Assembly: GCF_022513565.1 (NCBI RefSeq)
Contig: NZ_JAKWBE010000004.1
Span: 124,001 to 188,000 of the forward strand
DNA: 64,000 bases
Source of the DNA: Streptomyces gilvus
GTDB taxonomy: Bacteria > Actinomycetota > Actinomycetes > Streptomycetales > Streptomycetaceae
Reading direction: 5' to 3'
Below, one piece after another: positions 25,401-34,587 of this stretch. Below the pieces are notes generated by a model that saw only the letters and a program-made list of their open reading frames with translations, was not told where the DNA came from and did no database searches. Every line of letters begins with the position of its first letter. Within the stretch, counting starts at the first letter, position 1. Made by a program: the position numbers and the translations under genes.

Positions 25401-26447
25401 ATGTCCGCGACCAAACACCGGTTCACGGTCCTGTCCGTGCTGCCCTTCGCCATGATGGCCGCGGTCGCCCTGCTCGACGTCGCCACGGGCCCGTCCATGC
25501 ACTTCCTGCCGCTGGTGTCGCTCGGACCGGCCTTCGCCCCCCTGGTGGGCGGCTGGAGACGCACCGCCTGCGTCGGCGCGATCGCCCTGCTGCTGTGCCT
25601 CACCCTGGCCTGGTACGACAACCTGACCGACGTGCGACGCGCCTCCATGACGCTCGCCTCCGTCCTGGGCGTCACCGTCGCGGGACTGGTGGCGGTGTCC
25701 ATGCGCCGTAAACGCGAGGCGGAGCTGGACAACGTCCGCTCGATCGCGGAGGCGGCCCAGCGGGTGCTGCTCAAGCCGGTGCCGAGGCTTGCCGGACGGT
25801 TGCGGGCGGCCGTCTCCTACACCTCCGCCGTGGCGGAGGCCCGCATCGGCGGTGACCTGTACGAAGTCGTCGCCGCGCCGGAGGGCGTCCGGGTCATCGT
25901 GGGGGACGTCCAGGGCAAGGGACTGGAGGCGGTGGAGACCGCGGCCGTGGTCCTGGGGGCCTTCCGCGAGGCGGCGCTGGACGAGGCGGACCTGGAGCAG
26001 GTCGGGCACCGGCTCGAGCGGTCGGTGGCCCGGCAACTGGACGGCGAGAAGTTCGTGACCGCCATCCTCGCCGAGGTGAGCGACCATCAGGTCACCTTCC
26101 TCAACTTCGGCCACCCGGCCCCCATGGTGATCCGCGCCGACGGCACCACGGATCTCCCGCAGCCCCCTGCCTACGCGCTGCCACTCGGCCTGGGCGAACA
26201 CGAGGGCGCCAAGCCCGAGCCGTTCGTCACCGACTTCCGCCCCGGCGACCAACTGCTGCTCTACACCGACGGCATCATCGAGGCCCGCGACGCCGACCGC
26301 CGCTTCTACCCGCTCACCGAACGCGCCCATCTGCTCAAGGAACCGGATCCCGAGGCCGCGCTGGAGACCCTGCGCCAGGACCTGCTCCACCATGTCAACG
26401 GCCCGCTCCAGGACGACGCCGCGATGCTGTTGTTGCGCTACCGGTGA
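25401..26447 (+). CDS. Membrane-anchored SpoIIE/PP2C-type phosphatase
   Basis: 348 residues. Three hydrophobic segments in the first ~100 residues (VLPFAMMAAVALLDVA, FLPLVSLGPAFAPLVGG, ACVGAIALLLCLTLAW) and a fourth near 82-97 anchor it. The SpoIIE phosphatase domain spans about 130-345, with ARIGGDLYEVV near 148 and GDVQGKGLEA near 167 carrying metal-ligand aspartates, and LLLYTDGIIEARD near 287. Such proteins dephosphorylate anti-anti-sigma factors and so activate stress sigma factors. No partner gene is adjacent. The ATG follows GGAGGA. Confidence 0.88.
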   Translation: MSATKHRFTVLSVLPFAMMAAVALLDVATGPSMHFLPLVSLGPAFAPLVGGWRRTACVGAIALLLCLTLAWYDNLTDVRRASMTLASVLGVTVAGLVAVSMRRKREAELDNVRSIAEAAQRVLLKPVPRLAGRLRAAVSYTSAVAEARIGGDLYEVVAAPEGVRVIVGDVQGKGLEAVETAAVVLGAFREAALDEADLEQVGHRLERSVARQLDGEKFVTAILAEVSDHQVTFLNFGHPAPMVIRADGTTDLPQPPAYALPLGLGEHEGAKPEPFVTDFRPGDQLLLYTDGIIEARDADRRFYPLTERAHLLKEPDPEAALETLRQDLLHHVNGPLQDDAAMLLLRYR

Positions 26448-26576
26448 CGCTCGATCGGGGAGCAGCCCCATGTGGTGACAGGTTCTGGTCAAAGATGCTT
26501 CAAGCGTGGGGCACTGCCTCGCGCTCGGTGATCGGGTCTCCCCGACGGCTTTTCGATGTCCGTTTGGGAGGACCTG

Positions 26577-29222
26577 GTGCCAGCACCGACCCGTAGAAGA
26601 CGGTGGCTCACGATCTGTGCCATCACCGCATCCGCCGGCCTCGTCGCGATACCCGCGAGCGCCGCGCCCGGCGGGAACAGCAGCCCCTTCGGGGTCCGCG
26701 CGCTCAAACAACTGGCCGCCGAACGCGACCAGTCGGCGGGTGTCATGAGCCCGAAGGCGAAGGCGGAGGACGGCGACCCCGACGGCGGCAACGAGGCGGA
26801 CGAGATCGCCGAGGGCGCGGACCAGTACGCCGAGGCCCGCACCTCGCCGGGCATCGTCGCACCCGGCGCGTACGGCGCCGCCTGGGGCAGCCTGACCAAG
26901 CTGCCGAGTACCGGCGGCAGTTGGCGCGACATCACCGACCTGCCCTACAACTCCGACGACTCCCGCTACCGGGACATCGACTCCAACTCCAGTGGCGGCT
27001 CGGGCAATGTCACCGGCCGGATGGCCGCTGTGGCGGCCGACGACGACGGATACGTGTACGCGGGCAGCGCCGGCGGCGGCGTGTGGCGCTCCCAGCGGGG
27101 CGGCGGGCACTGGAAGTCCATCAGCGACAAGCTGCCCTCGCAGTCGACCGGCGCGCTCGCGCTGGACGGGGCCGGCCGGCTGTGGCTGGGCACCGGCGAG
27201 GCGAACACCAACGCGGACGCCTACCTCGGCAGCGGCGTGTACGTGCTGTCCGACCCGCACCACGGCACCTTCTCCACCCGCAGCCGGGTCGGCGGTGACG
27301 AACTGGAGTCCACGACCGTCCGCCAACTCCGCTTCGGAGCGGGCAAGGTGTGGGCGGCGACCAGCGAGGGCGTGTGGAGCCACTCCACCAAGACGCTGAA
27401 GGGCGCCTGGAAGCTGGAGTTCGCGCCGAACCCCGACTATCTGCCGGGCGGTTCGAAGGCGCACGACGACTCGGCCGCGTACAAGAACATCACCAACGAC
27501 ATCGCCTTCGACCCGAAGAACCCCTCGAAGGTGATCCTCGCCGTCGGCTGGCGCAGCGGCGACGACTACAACGGCTTCTACACCAAGAACGCCAAGGGCG
27601 CCTGGACGCGGATCACCAGCGGCTTCGGCGACCTGCCGACCGACGCGGACAACGTCGGCACGGTCACCTTCGCCCGCGCCGCCGACGGCTCGCGCTACTA
27701 CGCCATCGACGAGTCGCCCGAGCAGATGGCGACCAACCCGGACAGCGGCCTTCAGGGCATCTACAGCGCCGCCTCCCCGTTCGGGCCGTGGACCAAGGTC
27801 GCCGACTACAAGCAGCTGGCCGCCGACGGCTCGGCGCTGACCTCCAGCGGCTACATGCCGGGCGTGCAGGCCTGGTACAACCAGTTCCTGACCGTCGACC
27901 CGGCGAACCCGAAGCACGTGTACGCGGGGCTTGAGGAGGTCTACGAGTCCAAGGACGGCGGCGCCACCTGGTCGACCGTCGGACCGTACTGGAACTTCGG
28001 CTTCTCCTGCTGGAGCATCGACCCGGCCAAGCAGACCGGTGACTGCAACCAGACCACCCACTCCGACCAGCACGGCGTCGCCATCGGCCGCTACCACGGC
28101 AAGAGCTTCGTGTACGTCGGCAACGACGGCGGCGTCTACAAGCGCCCCGTCAACGGCTCGCAGGACGCCTCCGGTCACGCCACCGACTGGACCTCCCTCA
28201 ACGACGGCACCATCGACACCCTGCAGTACTACTCGGTCGGCGTCGGCAAGGACCTCGACCACGGCGGCGTCTCCGTCACCGGCGGCCTCCAGGACAACGG
28301 CCAGTCCGTCCTGCGCAGCAACGACACCGTGATGGGCTCCAACTTCGGCGGCGACGGCGGCGACACGCTCACCGACCCGGCCAACGGGTGCAACATCGCG
28401 GAGGAGTACGTCTACCTGTCCATCCAGGTGACCCAGAACTGCGCGGTCAACGACGGCAGTTGGGTGACCGACCCGAGCAAGGCGACCTCCTACAACGTCG
28501 CCCCCGCCGACAACGCCACCAGCGAGGCCCGCTTCATCGCCCCGCTCGCCACGGACGCCAAGGACAGCGACACCTGGATCGCGGGCGGCCGGCACGTCTG
28601 GGTGCAGACCCACGGCTACGCCATCCGCAGCGGCTCCGAGTGGAAGAGCGTGTACGACCTCGGCGCCGGACGCACCGCGACCGCCGTCGCCGCCTCGGGC
28701 GGCAAGGTGTACGCGGCCTGGTGCGGCCCCTGCAACGAGCAGGGCTTCGCCCGCGGCATCTCCGTCGGCAACGCGGACGGCAGCGGCTGGCACGACATCA
28801 CCCTGCCGGTGAACGGCACGGTCCCCAACCGCTACCTGAGCGGCTTCGCGATCGACCCGAAGAACGCCGACCACGTCTTCCTCGCGGTCAACGGCTTCTC
28901 CCGGCACTGGACCGAGGGCCCCGGCGCCGGTGTCGGCCACGTCTTCGAGTCCACCGACGGCGGCACCACCTGGAAGGACGTCTCCGCCAACCTCCCCGAC
29001 GTGCCGACCAACTCGGCGCTCGTCCTGCCGAACGGCGGCCTGGCCGTCGCCACCGACCTGGGCGTCGTCTACCGAGCCCCGGGCCACACCAGGTGGCAGC
29101 GCGTCGGCTCGCTCCCGGCCGTCGCCGTGCTCCAGCTGAAGCTGAGCCCCGACGGGCGCACCCTGTACGCGGCCACCCACGGCCGCGGCATCTACACCAT
29201 CAGGGTCCGCGACTGCGACTGA
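26577..29222 (+). CDS. Large secreted Asp-box/BNR beta-propeller protein
   Basis: 881 residues with a cleavable signal: TRRRRWLTICAITASAGL then AIPASAAPGG, cut probably near ASA-AP. The rest is repeat-rich with Asp-box motifs such as SKDGGATW and STDGGTTW, as in sialidase/sortilin-like propellers and glycosyl hydrolase family 74-like proteins. No catalytic residue set was recognised, so an enzymatic role is unproven. The GTG at 26577 is preferred over ATG 26556 because GGGAGG lies 5 bases before it and within the longer version. It is followed by a terminator hairpin. Possibly binds or degrades extracellular polysaccharide. Confidence 0.8.
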   Translation: MPAPTRRRRWLTICAITASAGLVAIPASAAPGGNSSPFGVRALKQLAAERDQSAGVMSPKAKAEDGDPDGGNEADEIAEGADQYAEARTSPGIVAPGAYGAAWGSLTKLPSTGGSWRDITDLPYNSDDSRYRDIDSNSSGGSGNVTGRMAAVAADDDGYVYAGSAGGGVWRSQRGGGHWKSISDKLPSQSTGALALDGAGRLWLGTGEANTNADAYLGSGVYVLSDPHHGTFSTRSRVGGDELESTTVRQLRFGAGKVWAATSEGVWSHSTKTLKGAWKLEFAPNPDYLPGGSKAHDDSAAYKNITNDIAFDPKNPSKVILAVGWRSGDDYNGFYTKNAKGAWTRITSGFGDLPTDADNVGTVTFARAADGSRYYAIDESPEQMATNPDSGLQGIYSAASPFGPWTKVADYKQLAADGSALTSSGYMPGVQAWYNQFLTVDPANPKHVYAGLEEVYESKDGGATWSTVGPYWNFGFSCWSIDPAKQTGDCNQTTHSDQHGVAIGRYHGKSFVYVGNDGGVYKRPVNGSQDASGHATDWTSLNDGTIDTLQYYSVGVGKDLDHGGVSVTGGLQDNGQSVLRSNDTVMGSNFGGDGGDTLTDPANGCNIAEEYVYLSIQVTQNCAVNDGSWVTDPSKATSYNVAPADNATSEARFIAPLATDAKDSDTWIAGGRHVWVQTHGYAIRSGSEWKSVYDLGAGRTATAVAASGGKVYAAWCGPCNEQGFARGISVGNADGSGWHDITLPVNGTVPNRYLSGFAIDPKNADHVFLAVNGFSRHWTEGPGAGVGHVFESTDGGTTWKDVSANLPDVPTNSALVLPNGGLAVATDLGVVYRAPGHTRWQRVGSLPAVAVLQLKLSPDGRTLYAATHGRGIYTIRVRDCD

Positions 29223-29242
29223 CCGTCGCCGGACAGCGGCAC

Positions 29243-29277
29243 AGGGCGGTGATCCCGGTCCACGGGGTCACCGCCCT
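29243..29277 (+). terminator. Terminator hairpin after the secreted propeller gene
   Basis: AGGGCGGTGATCCC pairs with GGGGTCACCGCCCT (one T-G pair) around a 7-base loop, 20 bp after the stop. The remaining 170 bp before the TfoX gene shows nothing recognisable. Confidence 0.7.
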
Positions 29278-29448
29278 CGCGCGGGAGAGCGCGGTGCCGG
29301 CGCCCCGATGCCGAGCAGCCGGACCCGCGGCGCGCCCTGCGTCCGGCCGGGGCACCGGCCATCTGCTGGAACTCCACGCCCTTCGACGTTCGTGCGTCCG
29401 GGCCCGGCAAACGGTCAGCGATGCTCCGCAGGCGAGCCGCTACCGACC

Positions 29449-29778
29449 TCACTTGGGCGGCAGGTGCGCCGCGAACGTGTGGCCCTCGTCGATCCACTCG
29501 TCGAGCGCCTCGTCCTCCGCCACGGCGGAGCCCGCGACCACGACCCACCCACGCATCGGGCGGCCCGTCATGTCGAAGATCCGAGCTCCCGGCCGGGCGA
29601 GGGCGTCGTCCGTGGCGTCCGGGCCGACGCGGACCAGGAGGTCGTCGCCGCTCACGCCGACGGCCATGTTGCCCCGGTGAAGGAACGCGATGCCCCCGAA
29701 CATCCGCTTCTCGGTGATGTCGGGATCCTCGCCGAGCCGCTCGCGGATGCGCTCGGCCAGCCCTTCGTCGTATGCCAT
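29449..29778 (-). CDS. TfoX N-terminal domain protein
   Basis: 109 residues. The sequence EKRMFGGIAFLHRGNMAVGV near 23-42 is the TfoX-N/Sxy core. Only the N-terminal domain is present, without the C-terminal HhH-type half of full TfoX. In actinomycetes these small proteins have no established role. Competence is not implied. The ATG overlaps the stop of the SRPBCC gene upstream (ATGA), so the two are coupled. Confidence 0.8.
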   Translation of the reverse strand: MAYDEGLAERIRERLGEDPDITEKRMFGGIAFLHRGNMAVGVSGDDLLVRVGPDATDDALARPGARIFDMTGRPMRGWVVVAGSAVAEDEALDEWIDEGHTFAAHLPPK

Positions 29779-30236
29779 CACGTGTCGCCTTCCGGGCCGG
29801 TGAGTCGGTGTTCGAGGGCGCGCAGGTCCTTGGTGAGACTGGATCGGACCTGGTGGGACATCAACGGTGCCGCCAGGCGGAGGAGGCCGCCGGGGCCGCC
29901 ACGCACCCGGATGCCGGCCAGGGTGCCGCGTGCGTGGGCCTCGAAGGTGTAGGTGACGTGCATGGGCATGGGGGCGGCCGTGGCGATCATGTCGAGCAGC
30001 CGTGGTGGCTCGTGGGCGGCCACCCGAAGGACGTAGTCGATGCGCCGGCCGAGGAAGTACGCCGTACGGGTCACCTCGGCACCCACTCCGAACCCGCCGT
30101 CGGCCGCCTCCCGGGTCAGCTCGGCCCGGCGGATGCCCTGGGTCCACTCACTGTCGTGACGCCAGTCCATCGCGTACGCCGCCACCCGCTCTGGCGCCAG
30201 CGGAATCACGCGCCGCACCGTCACGTCGATCGCCAC
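29778..30236 (-). CDS. SRPBCC/polyketide-cyclase-like protein
   Basis: 152 residues starting AIDVTVRRVIPLAPERVAAY, typical of the START/SRPBCC ligand-binding fold, with a central FEAHARGTLAGIRV strand. No catalytic assignment is possible. Such proteins often bind lipids or aromatic compounds. Coupled by ATGA to the TfoX-N gene downstream. Nothing upstream suggests control by the hypoxia boxes. Confidence 0.72.
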   Translation of the reverse strand: MAIDVTVRRVIPLAPERVAAYAMDWRHDSEWTQGIRRAELTREAADGGFGVGAEVTRTAYFLGRRIDYVLRVAAHEPPRLLDMIATAAPMPMHVTYTFEAHARGTLAGIRVRGGPGGLLRLAAPLMSHQVRSSLTKDLRALEHRLTGPEGDT

Positions 30237-30394
30237 GAGGCCAGGATCCCAGCCCGCGTCCCGGCGCGCGCGACATCGGTCGGAATGATGACGGATGCGG
30301 GATAAAGCGCGACAAACGGCGATCCCCGCGAGAAGCTGCGGCTGGGGCGCCCCGTCCTGGGGGCGAACCGTCGCCTCATCCCCTAGGAGCCGCC

Positions 30395-31117
30395 GTGAGC
30401 GCCACCGACGACAGCTACCGCTTCGACGACCTCACCGCCCTGTTCGTCAACTGCACTCTGAAGCCCTCGCCGCAGCAGAGTCACACGCAGGGGCTGATCG
30501 ACAAGAGCGCGGAGATCATGATGTCGCGCGGGGTCACGACGTCCGAGTTCCGGGCTGTGGACCATGACATCGCCACCGGCGTCTACCCGGACATGACCGA
30601 GCACGGTTTCGCGACGGACGAGTGGCCGGCCCTGTACGAGCAGGTGATGGCCGCCGACATCCTGGTGATCGCCGGGCCGATCTGGCTGGGGGACAACAGC
30701 TCGGTCACCAAGAAGATCATCGAGCGCCTGTACGGTTGCTCCGGTCTGCTCAATTCCGAGGGCCAGTACGCCTATTACGGCCGTGTCGGCGGCTGTCTGA
30801 TCACCGGCAACGAGGACGGCGTCAAGCACTGCGCCATGAACGTCCTCTACAGCCTCCAGCACCTCGGCTACACCATCCCGCCGCAGGCCGACGCCGGCTG
30901 GATCGGCCCGGCCGGACCCGGACCGTCGTACCTCGACCCCGGCTCGGGCGGTCCGGAGAACGACTTCACCAACCGCAACACCGCCTTCATGACCTGGAAC
31001 CTGATGCACCTGGCCGCCATGCTCAAGCGCGCCAAGGGCATCCCGGCCCACGGCAACCAGCGCTCCGAGTGGGACGCCGGCTGCCGCCTCGACGCCCCGA
31101 ACCCCGACTACCGCTGA
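30395..31117 (+). CDS. Flavodoxin-fold NAD(P)H-dependent reductase
   Basis: 240 residues. TALFVNCTLKPSPQQSHTQGL near 14-34 is the flavin-binding start of NADPH-dependent FMN reductase/WrbA-like proteins, followed by ILVIAGPIWLGDNSSVTKKI near 89-108 and GGCLITGNEDG. It probably transfers hydride from NAD(P)H to FMN or a quinone. The GTG at 30395 follows TAGGAG. It stands alone between the SRPBCC gene (divergent) and the quinone oxidoreductase. Confidence 0.8.
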   Translation: MSATDDSYRFDDLTALFVNCTLKPSPQQSHTQGLIDKSAEIMMSRGVTTSEFRAVDHDIATGVYPDMTEHGFATDEWPALYEQVMAADILVIAGPIWLGDNSSVTKKIIERLYGCSGLLNSEGQYAYYGRVGGCLITGNEDGVKHCAMNVLYSLQHLGYTIPPQADAGWIGPAGPGPSYLDPGSGGPENDFTNRNTAFMTWNLMHLAAMLKRAKGIPAHGNQRSEWDAGCRLDAPNPDYR

Positions 31118-31243
31118 GTCCTCTCACTCGATCGGGAGCGGTCGATTCCTTTTCGTGTCGGCCGGGATCTACATGGTGGAAGGCGCGGCCCGCAGGAGGG
31201 GTCGGCCTCCGTCGTGTATGCCGAGAAGGAAAGGCTGATCGCC

Positions 31244-32236
31244 GTGAGCATTCCCACCACCATGCGGGCGCTGCAGCAGACGTCCCTCGACGGCCCGCAG
31301 GACATGCGCCTGATCAGTGGCGCAGCGGTGCCCCACCCCGGACGGGGCGAGGTCCTGATCCGCGTCGCCGCCGCCGGGGTGAACTACGCCGACATCTCGA
31401 AGGCCCACGGCATGTTCGCGGGCGGTCCTCAGCCACCGTACCTGGCGGGGTTCGAGGCGGCCGGTGAAGTCGTTGCGACGGGCGAGGGGGTGACCGGCCT
31501 GCAACCGGGGGCCCGCGTCGTCGGTGTCGGGACCGGCGCCTTCGCCGAGTACATGGTGCTGGACGCGGCTGCGGCGGTGCCGGTGCCCTCGGGCTGGACG
31601 GAGCAGCAGGCGCTGGGGCTGGTCGTGAACTGGCCCACCGCGCTGGCCGCGCTCAAGCCGCTGGGCGGCATCACCGCCGGGCATGTCGTGCTGATCCATG
31701 CCGCGGCGGGTGGGACCGGCCAGGCTGCGACGAGGATGGCCAAGCACTACGGTGCGACAGTCATCGCCACCGCCTCGCCGGGCAAGCACGAGGCGGTGCG
31801 GGCAGCGGGAGCCGACCACGTGCTGGACTCTCTCGGCGGTCACCTCGCCGCCGACGTGATGGCGCTGACGGGCGGACTGGGTGTCGATCTGGTTCTGGAG
31901 TCGGCCGGCGGCGCCACCTTCGCCCACAGCCTGGCCGCGGCCAAGCGGGTCACCGGCCGTGTGGTCGTCTACGGCATGGCGGGCGGCGAAGCGGCGATCA
32001 CCAACTGGGAGCTGGTGTACCAGCACCAGGTCCATCTCATCGGCCTCAACATCGGCGTCTTGATTCAGGCCGCCCCGCAGATGTTCGGCGAGCTGATGGG
32101 CGAGCTGTCCGCCCTGATCGCGGCGGGCGTGCTCGAACCGAGCCGGCCCACCGTCTACGAACTGGCCGACGGACCGAGGGCACTCATGGAACTGGAAGCC
32201 AGGTCCACCATCGGCAAACTGGCCCTGCTGGCCTGA
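31244..32236 (+). CDS. Zinc-free NADPH:quinone oxidoreductase
   Basis: 330 residues of the medium-chain reductase family without zinc-binding cysteines. VNYADISKAHGMF near 48-60 and HAAAGGTGQAATRMAKHYGA near 155-174 (nucleotide-binding glycines) are characteristic of quinone oxidoreductases. It probably reduces quinones or enones with NADPH. The GTG at 31244 follows AAGGAAAGG. An in-frame ATG 30 bp earlier is less well placed. Only 3 bp separate it from the sigma factor, suggesting co-expression. Confidence 0.85.
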   Translation: MSIPTTMRALQQTSLDGPQDMRLISGAAVPHPGRGEVLIRVAAAGVNYADISKAHGMFAGGPQPPYLAGFEAAGEVVATGEGVTGLQPGARVVGVGTGAFAEYMVLDAAAAVPVPSGWTEQQALGLVVNWPTALAALKPLGGITAGHVVLIHAAAGGTGQAATRMAKHYGATVIATASPGKHEAVRAAGADHVLDSLGGHLAADVMALTGGLGVDLVLESAGGATFAHSLAAAKRVTGRVVVYGMAGGEAAITNWELVYQHQVHLIGLNIGVLIQAAPQMFGELMGELSALIAAGVLEPSRPTVYELADGPRALMELEARSTIGKLALLA

Positions 32237-32239
32237 GCC

Positions 32240-33220
32240 ATGGCATCGGATCAAGAGCGGTTCACTGCCGAGGCCGAGGGGTTCCGCCGGGAGCTGTTGG
32301 CACACTGCTACCGCATGGCCGGCTCTGCGCACGACGCCGAGGACCTCGTACAGGAGACCTATCTGCGGGCATGGCGGTCCTACGCCGGGTTCGAGGGCCG
32401 GGCGTCGATGCGGTCCTGGCTCTACAAGATCGCCACCAACGTCTGCCTGAAGGCGTTGCAGCCCCGCTCGATCCGACTGCTGCCCTCAGGTCTGGCAGGA
32501 CCGTACGACGGCCCCGACCGCCCGCCGCATCCGGCCGCGGCGGACGAGGTCGCATGGCTGGAGCCGCTGCCGGACGCATGGATCGCTCCGCCCGCCGACG
32601 ATCCGGCCGCGGTGGTGGTCGAACGCGAGTCGCTACGGCTGGCGCTCATCGCCAGCCTGCAGCACCTGCCCGCCCGCCAACGCGCGATCCTCATCCTGCG
32701 TGAGGTGCTGGCGTTCTCCGCGGCCGAGACCGCGGAGATCCTCGACACCACCACGGCGGCGGTCAAGAGCGGTCTGCAGCGTGCCCGCGCGCGGCTGGAC
32801 GAACTGCGGCCGGAGTCATCGGGGGAACTGCTCGAACCGACCGACCACCGCGCACGCGCACTGCTCGACGCCTACATCGCCGCCTTCGAACGCTCCGACG
32901 CCGGCCTGCTGGAACAGGTGCTGCGCAAGGACGCCACGCTGGAGGCGACGCCGTTCCGTGACTGGCAGGCGGGCCGGGCGAGCTGCGTCCACATGCTCGG
33001 CACGTACGTGCTGGGAACTCCTGGCGACTGGCAGATGATCGCCACGACGGCCAACGGCCAACCCGCCGCCGTCGTGTACCGCCGGGACGCGGAAGGCGCG
33101 CCGAGGGCCGACGGGGTCGTGGTGCTCAGTCCCACCGCCACCGGTGTCTCCCGCGTGATCAAGTTCCACGATCCCGCGCTGGTCGCGGCGTTCGGCCTCC
33201 CGGACGTACGGGGCCACTGA
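32240..33220 (+). CDS. SigJ-type ECF sigma factor with C-terminal SnoaL-like domain
   Basis: 326 residues. Region 2 (AEDLVQETYLRAWRSY near 34-49), region 4 (LPARQRAILILREVLAFSAA near 142-161, then AEILDTTTAAVKSGLQRARA), and a C-terminal NTF2/SnoaL-like domain from about 205 to 320. That extra domain is typical of the SigJ/ECF41-like group, where it modulates activity without a classical anti-sigma factor. ECF41 factors are often next to a redox enzyme; here the quinone oxidoreductase upstream may fill that place. Confidence 0.88.
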   Translation: MASDQERFTAEAEGFRRELLAHCYRMAGSAHDAEDLVQETYLRAWRSYAGFEGRASMRSWLYKIATNVCLKALQPRSIRLLPSGLAGPYDGPDRPPHPAAADEVAWLEPLPDAWIAPPADDPAAVVVERESLRLALIASLQHLPARQRAILILREVLAFSAAETAEILDTTTAAVKSGLQRARARLDELRPESSGELLEPTDHRARALLDAYIAAFERSDAGLLEQVLRKDATLEATPFRDWQAGRASCVHMLGTYVLGTPGDWQMIATTANGQPAAVVYRRDAEGAPRADGVVVLSPTATGVSRVIKFHDPALVAAFGLPDVRGH

Positions 33221-33252
33221 CCGCCGCCGGAGACAGCTTGATCCGCCGCCGC

Positions 33253-34587
33253 TCAGGCCGAGAGCAGCCCGCGGCCGAGCCAGTCGGCGGAGTCGCGGGC
33301 GCCGGGGAGCGCGAAGAAGTAGCCGCCGCCGGTGGGGGAGATGTAGTCGACGAGGGGTTCGTCGATGAGGCGGGTCTGGGTGGCCTCGAACTGCCGCCTC
33401 ACGTCCTGCTGGTAGCAGCAGAACACCAGGCCCATGTCGAGGTTGCCGACGTCGTCGATCCCCCGGTCGTAGTTGTAACCGCGGCGCAGGATACGGGTGT
33501 TGTCGGTCTTCGCGGTGCGCGGGTTGGCCAGCCGGATGTGCGCGTCCAGCGGAATCGCGGTGCCGTGCGGGTCCTTGGCGTAGTTCGGGATGTCCGTCTC
33601 CACGGCGCCGTCGAGCGGGGCGCCGGTGTCCTTGCGGCGGCCGAACATCTTCTCCTGCTCGGTGAGGGAGACCCGGTCCCAGAACTCCACCAGCATGCGG
33701 ATGATCCGGATCACCTGGTAGCTGCCGCCCTTCGCCCAGGCGGGCTCGCCGTCGCCGTCCCCGACCCAGATCAGCCGGCTGGTCTCGCGGGCCGAGGTGA
33801 CGTCGGGGTTGGCGATGCCGTCCTTGAAGCCGAGCAGGTTGCGCTGGGCCCCGGTGGGCCGGGGTGTGTTCTGGAAGCCGTCGATGCGCCACTTGATCTG
33901 CATGGCGCCGCGGGTGTGCCTGGCGATGTCGCGCAGCGCGTGCAGGACGGTGTCCTGACGGTTGGCGCAGATCTGCAGGGACAGGTCGCCGTGGCACTCG
34001 GCCGGCTTGAGGTTGTCGTTGGGGAAGGTCCGCATCGCCGTCAGCCGGGTCGGCCGGGCCTTCGCGAGGCCGTAGCGGTCGTCGAAGAGGGAGGCGCCGA
34101 CGCCGACGGTGACGGTGAGCCCGTCGGCGGGCACGGTCGGGCCGAGGATGCCGTTGTCGGAGGGCGGGGCGCCCACGCCGAGGTCGGCGGGGGTTCCGCC
34201 GGAGGTGAGGAAGCGGGCGCGGGCGGTGATCGTCCTGAGCAGCTCGGCCAGTTCGGTCCGGTTGTCGGCGATGACGTCGAAGGAGACGAAGGTGGCGGCC
34301 GCGGGGGCCGGCGTGACGATGCCGGCCTGGTGGACGCCGTGGAAGGGAACCTTGGCGGCGGCGTCGGGTGTCTGCGTGGCGGCCTGTGCGGTGCCGCCGC
34401 CGCTCTCCGCGAGCGCGAGACCGCCGCCCGCCAGGACCGCGCCGGCGGCTCCGGCTCCCAGAGCCGTCTTCACGAAGGAGCGGCGGCCGGCACCGGCGGG
34501 GCAGCCGCCCTGCGGGACGGGGGATTCGGCGGACGGCATGGGGGCGTTCCCTTCCCTGCGTTCGGGCTCGTGTGGTGCGTGGTTCAT
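33253..34587 (-). CDS. efeB: EfeB: Tat-exported DyP-type haem peroxidase
   Basis: 444 residues. A twin-arginine signal ([20 protein letters not shown] near 33-52) is followed by the DyP fold. GFKDG near 240 carries the distal catalytic aspartate of DyP peroxidases, and the His in DAHIRL near 325 is the likely haem ligand. In EfeUOB it handles haem or ferrous iron outside the membrane. The ATG at 34587 overlaps the efeUO stop (ATGA). A start at the inner MPSAES is possible and would shorten it by 16 residues. Confidence 0.92.
   Translation of the reverse strand: MNHAPHEPERREGNAPMPSAESPVPQGGCPAGAGRRSFVKTALGAGAAGAVLAGGGLALAESGGGTAQAATQTPDAAAKVPFHGVHQAGIVTPAPAAATFVSFDVIADNRTELAELLRTITARARFLTSGGTPADLGVGAPPSDNGILGPTVPADGLTVTVGVGASLFDDRYGLAKARPTRLTAMRTFPNDNLKPAECHGDLSLQICANRQDTVLHALRDIARHTRGAMQIKWRIDGFQNTPRPTGAQRNLLGFKDGIANPDVTSARETSRLIWVGDGDGEPAWAKGGSYQVIRIIRMLVEFWDRVSLTEQEKMFGRRKDTGAPLDGAVETDIPNYAKDPHGTAIPLDAHIRLANPRTAKTDNTRILRRGYNYDRGIDDVGNLDMGLVFCCYQQDVRRQFEATQTRLIDEPLVDYISPTGGGYFFALPGARDSADWLGRGLLSA

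Noticed and set aside
29290..29448. Minus-strand frame with TSKGVEFQQMAG resembling a helicase motif, between the propeller gene and the TfoX gene
   Set aside because: Only a few residues resemble the UvrD/HelD motif and the rest is low complexity. Not enough to call a gene relic.
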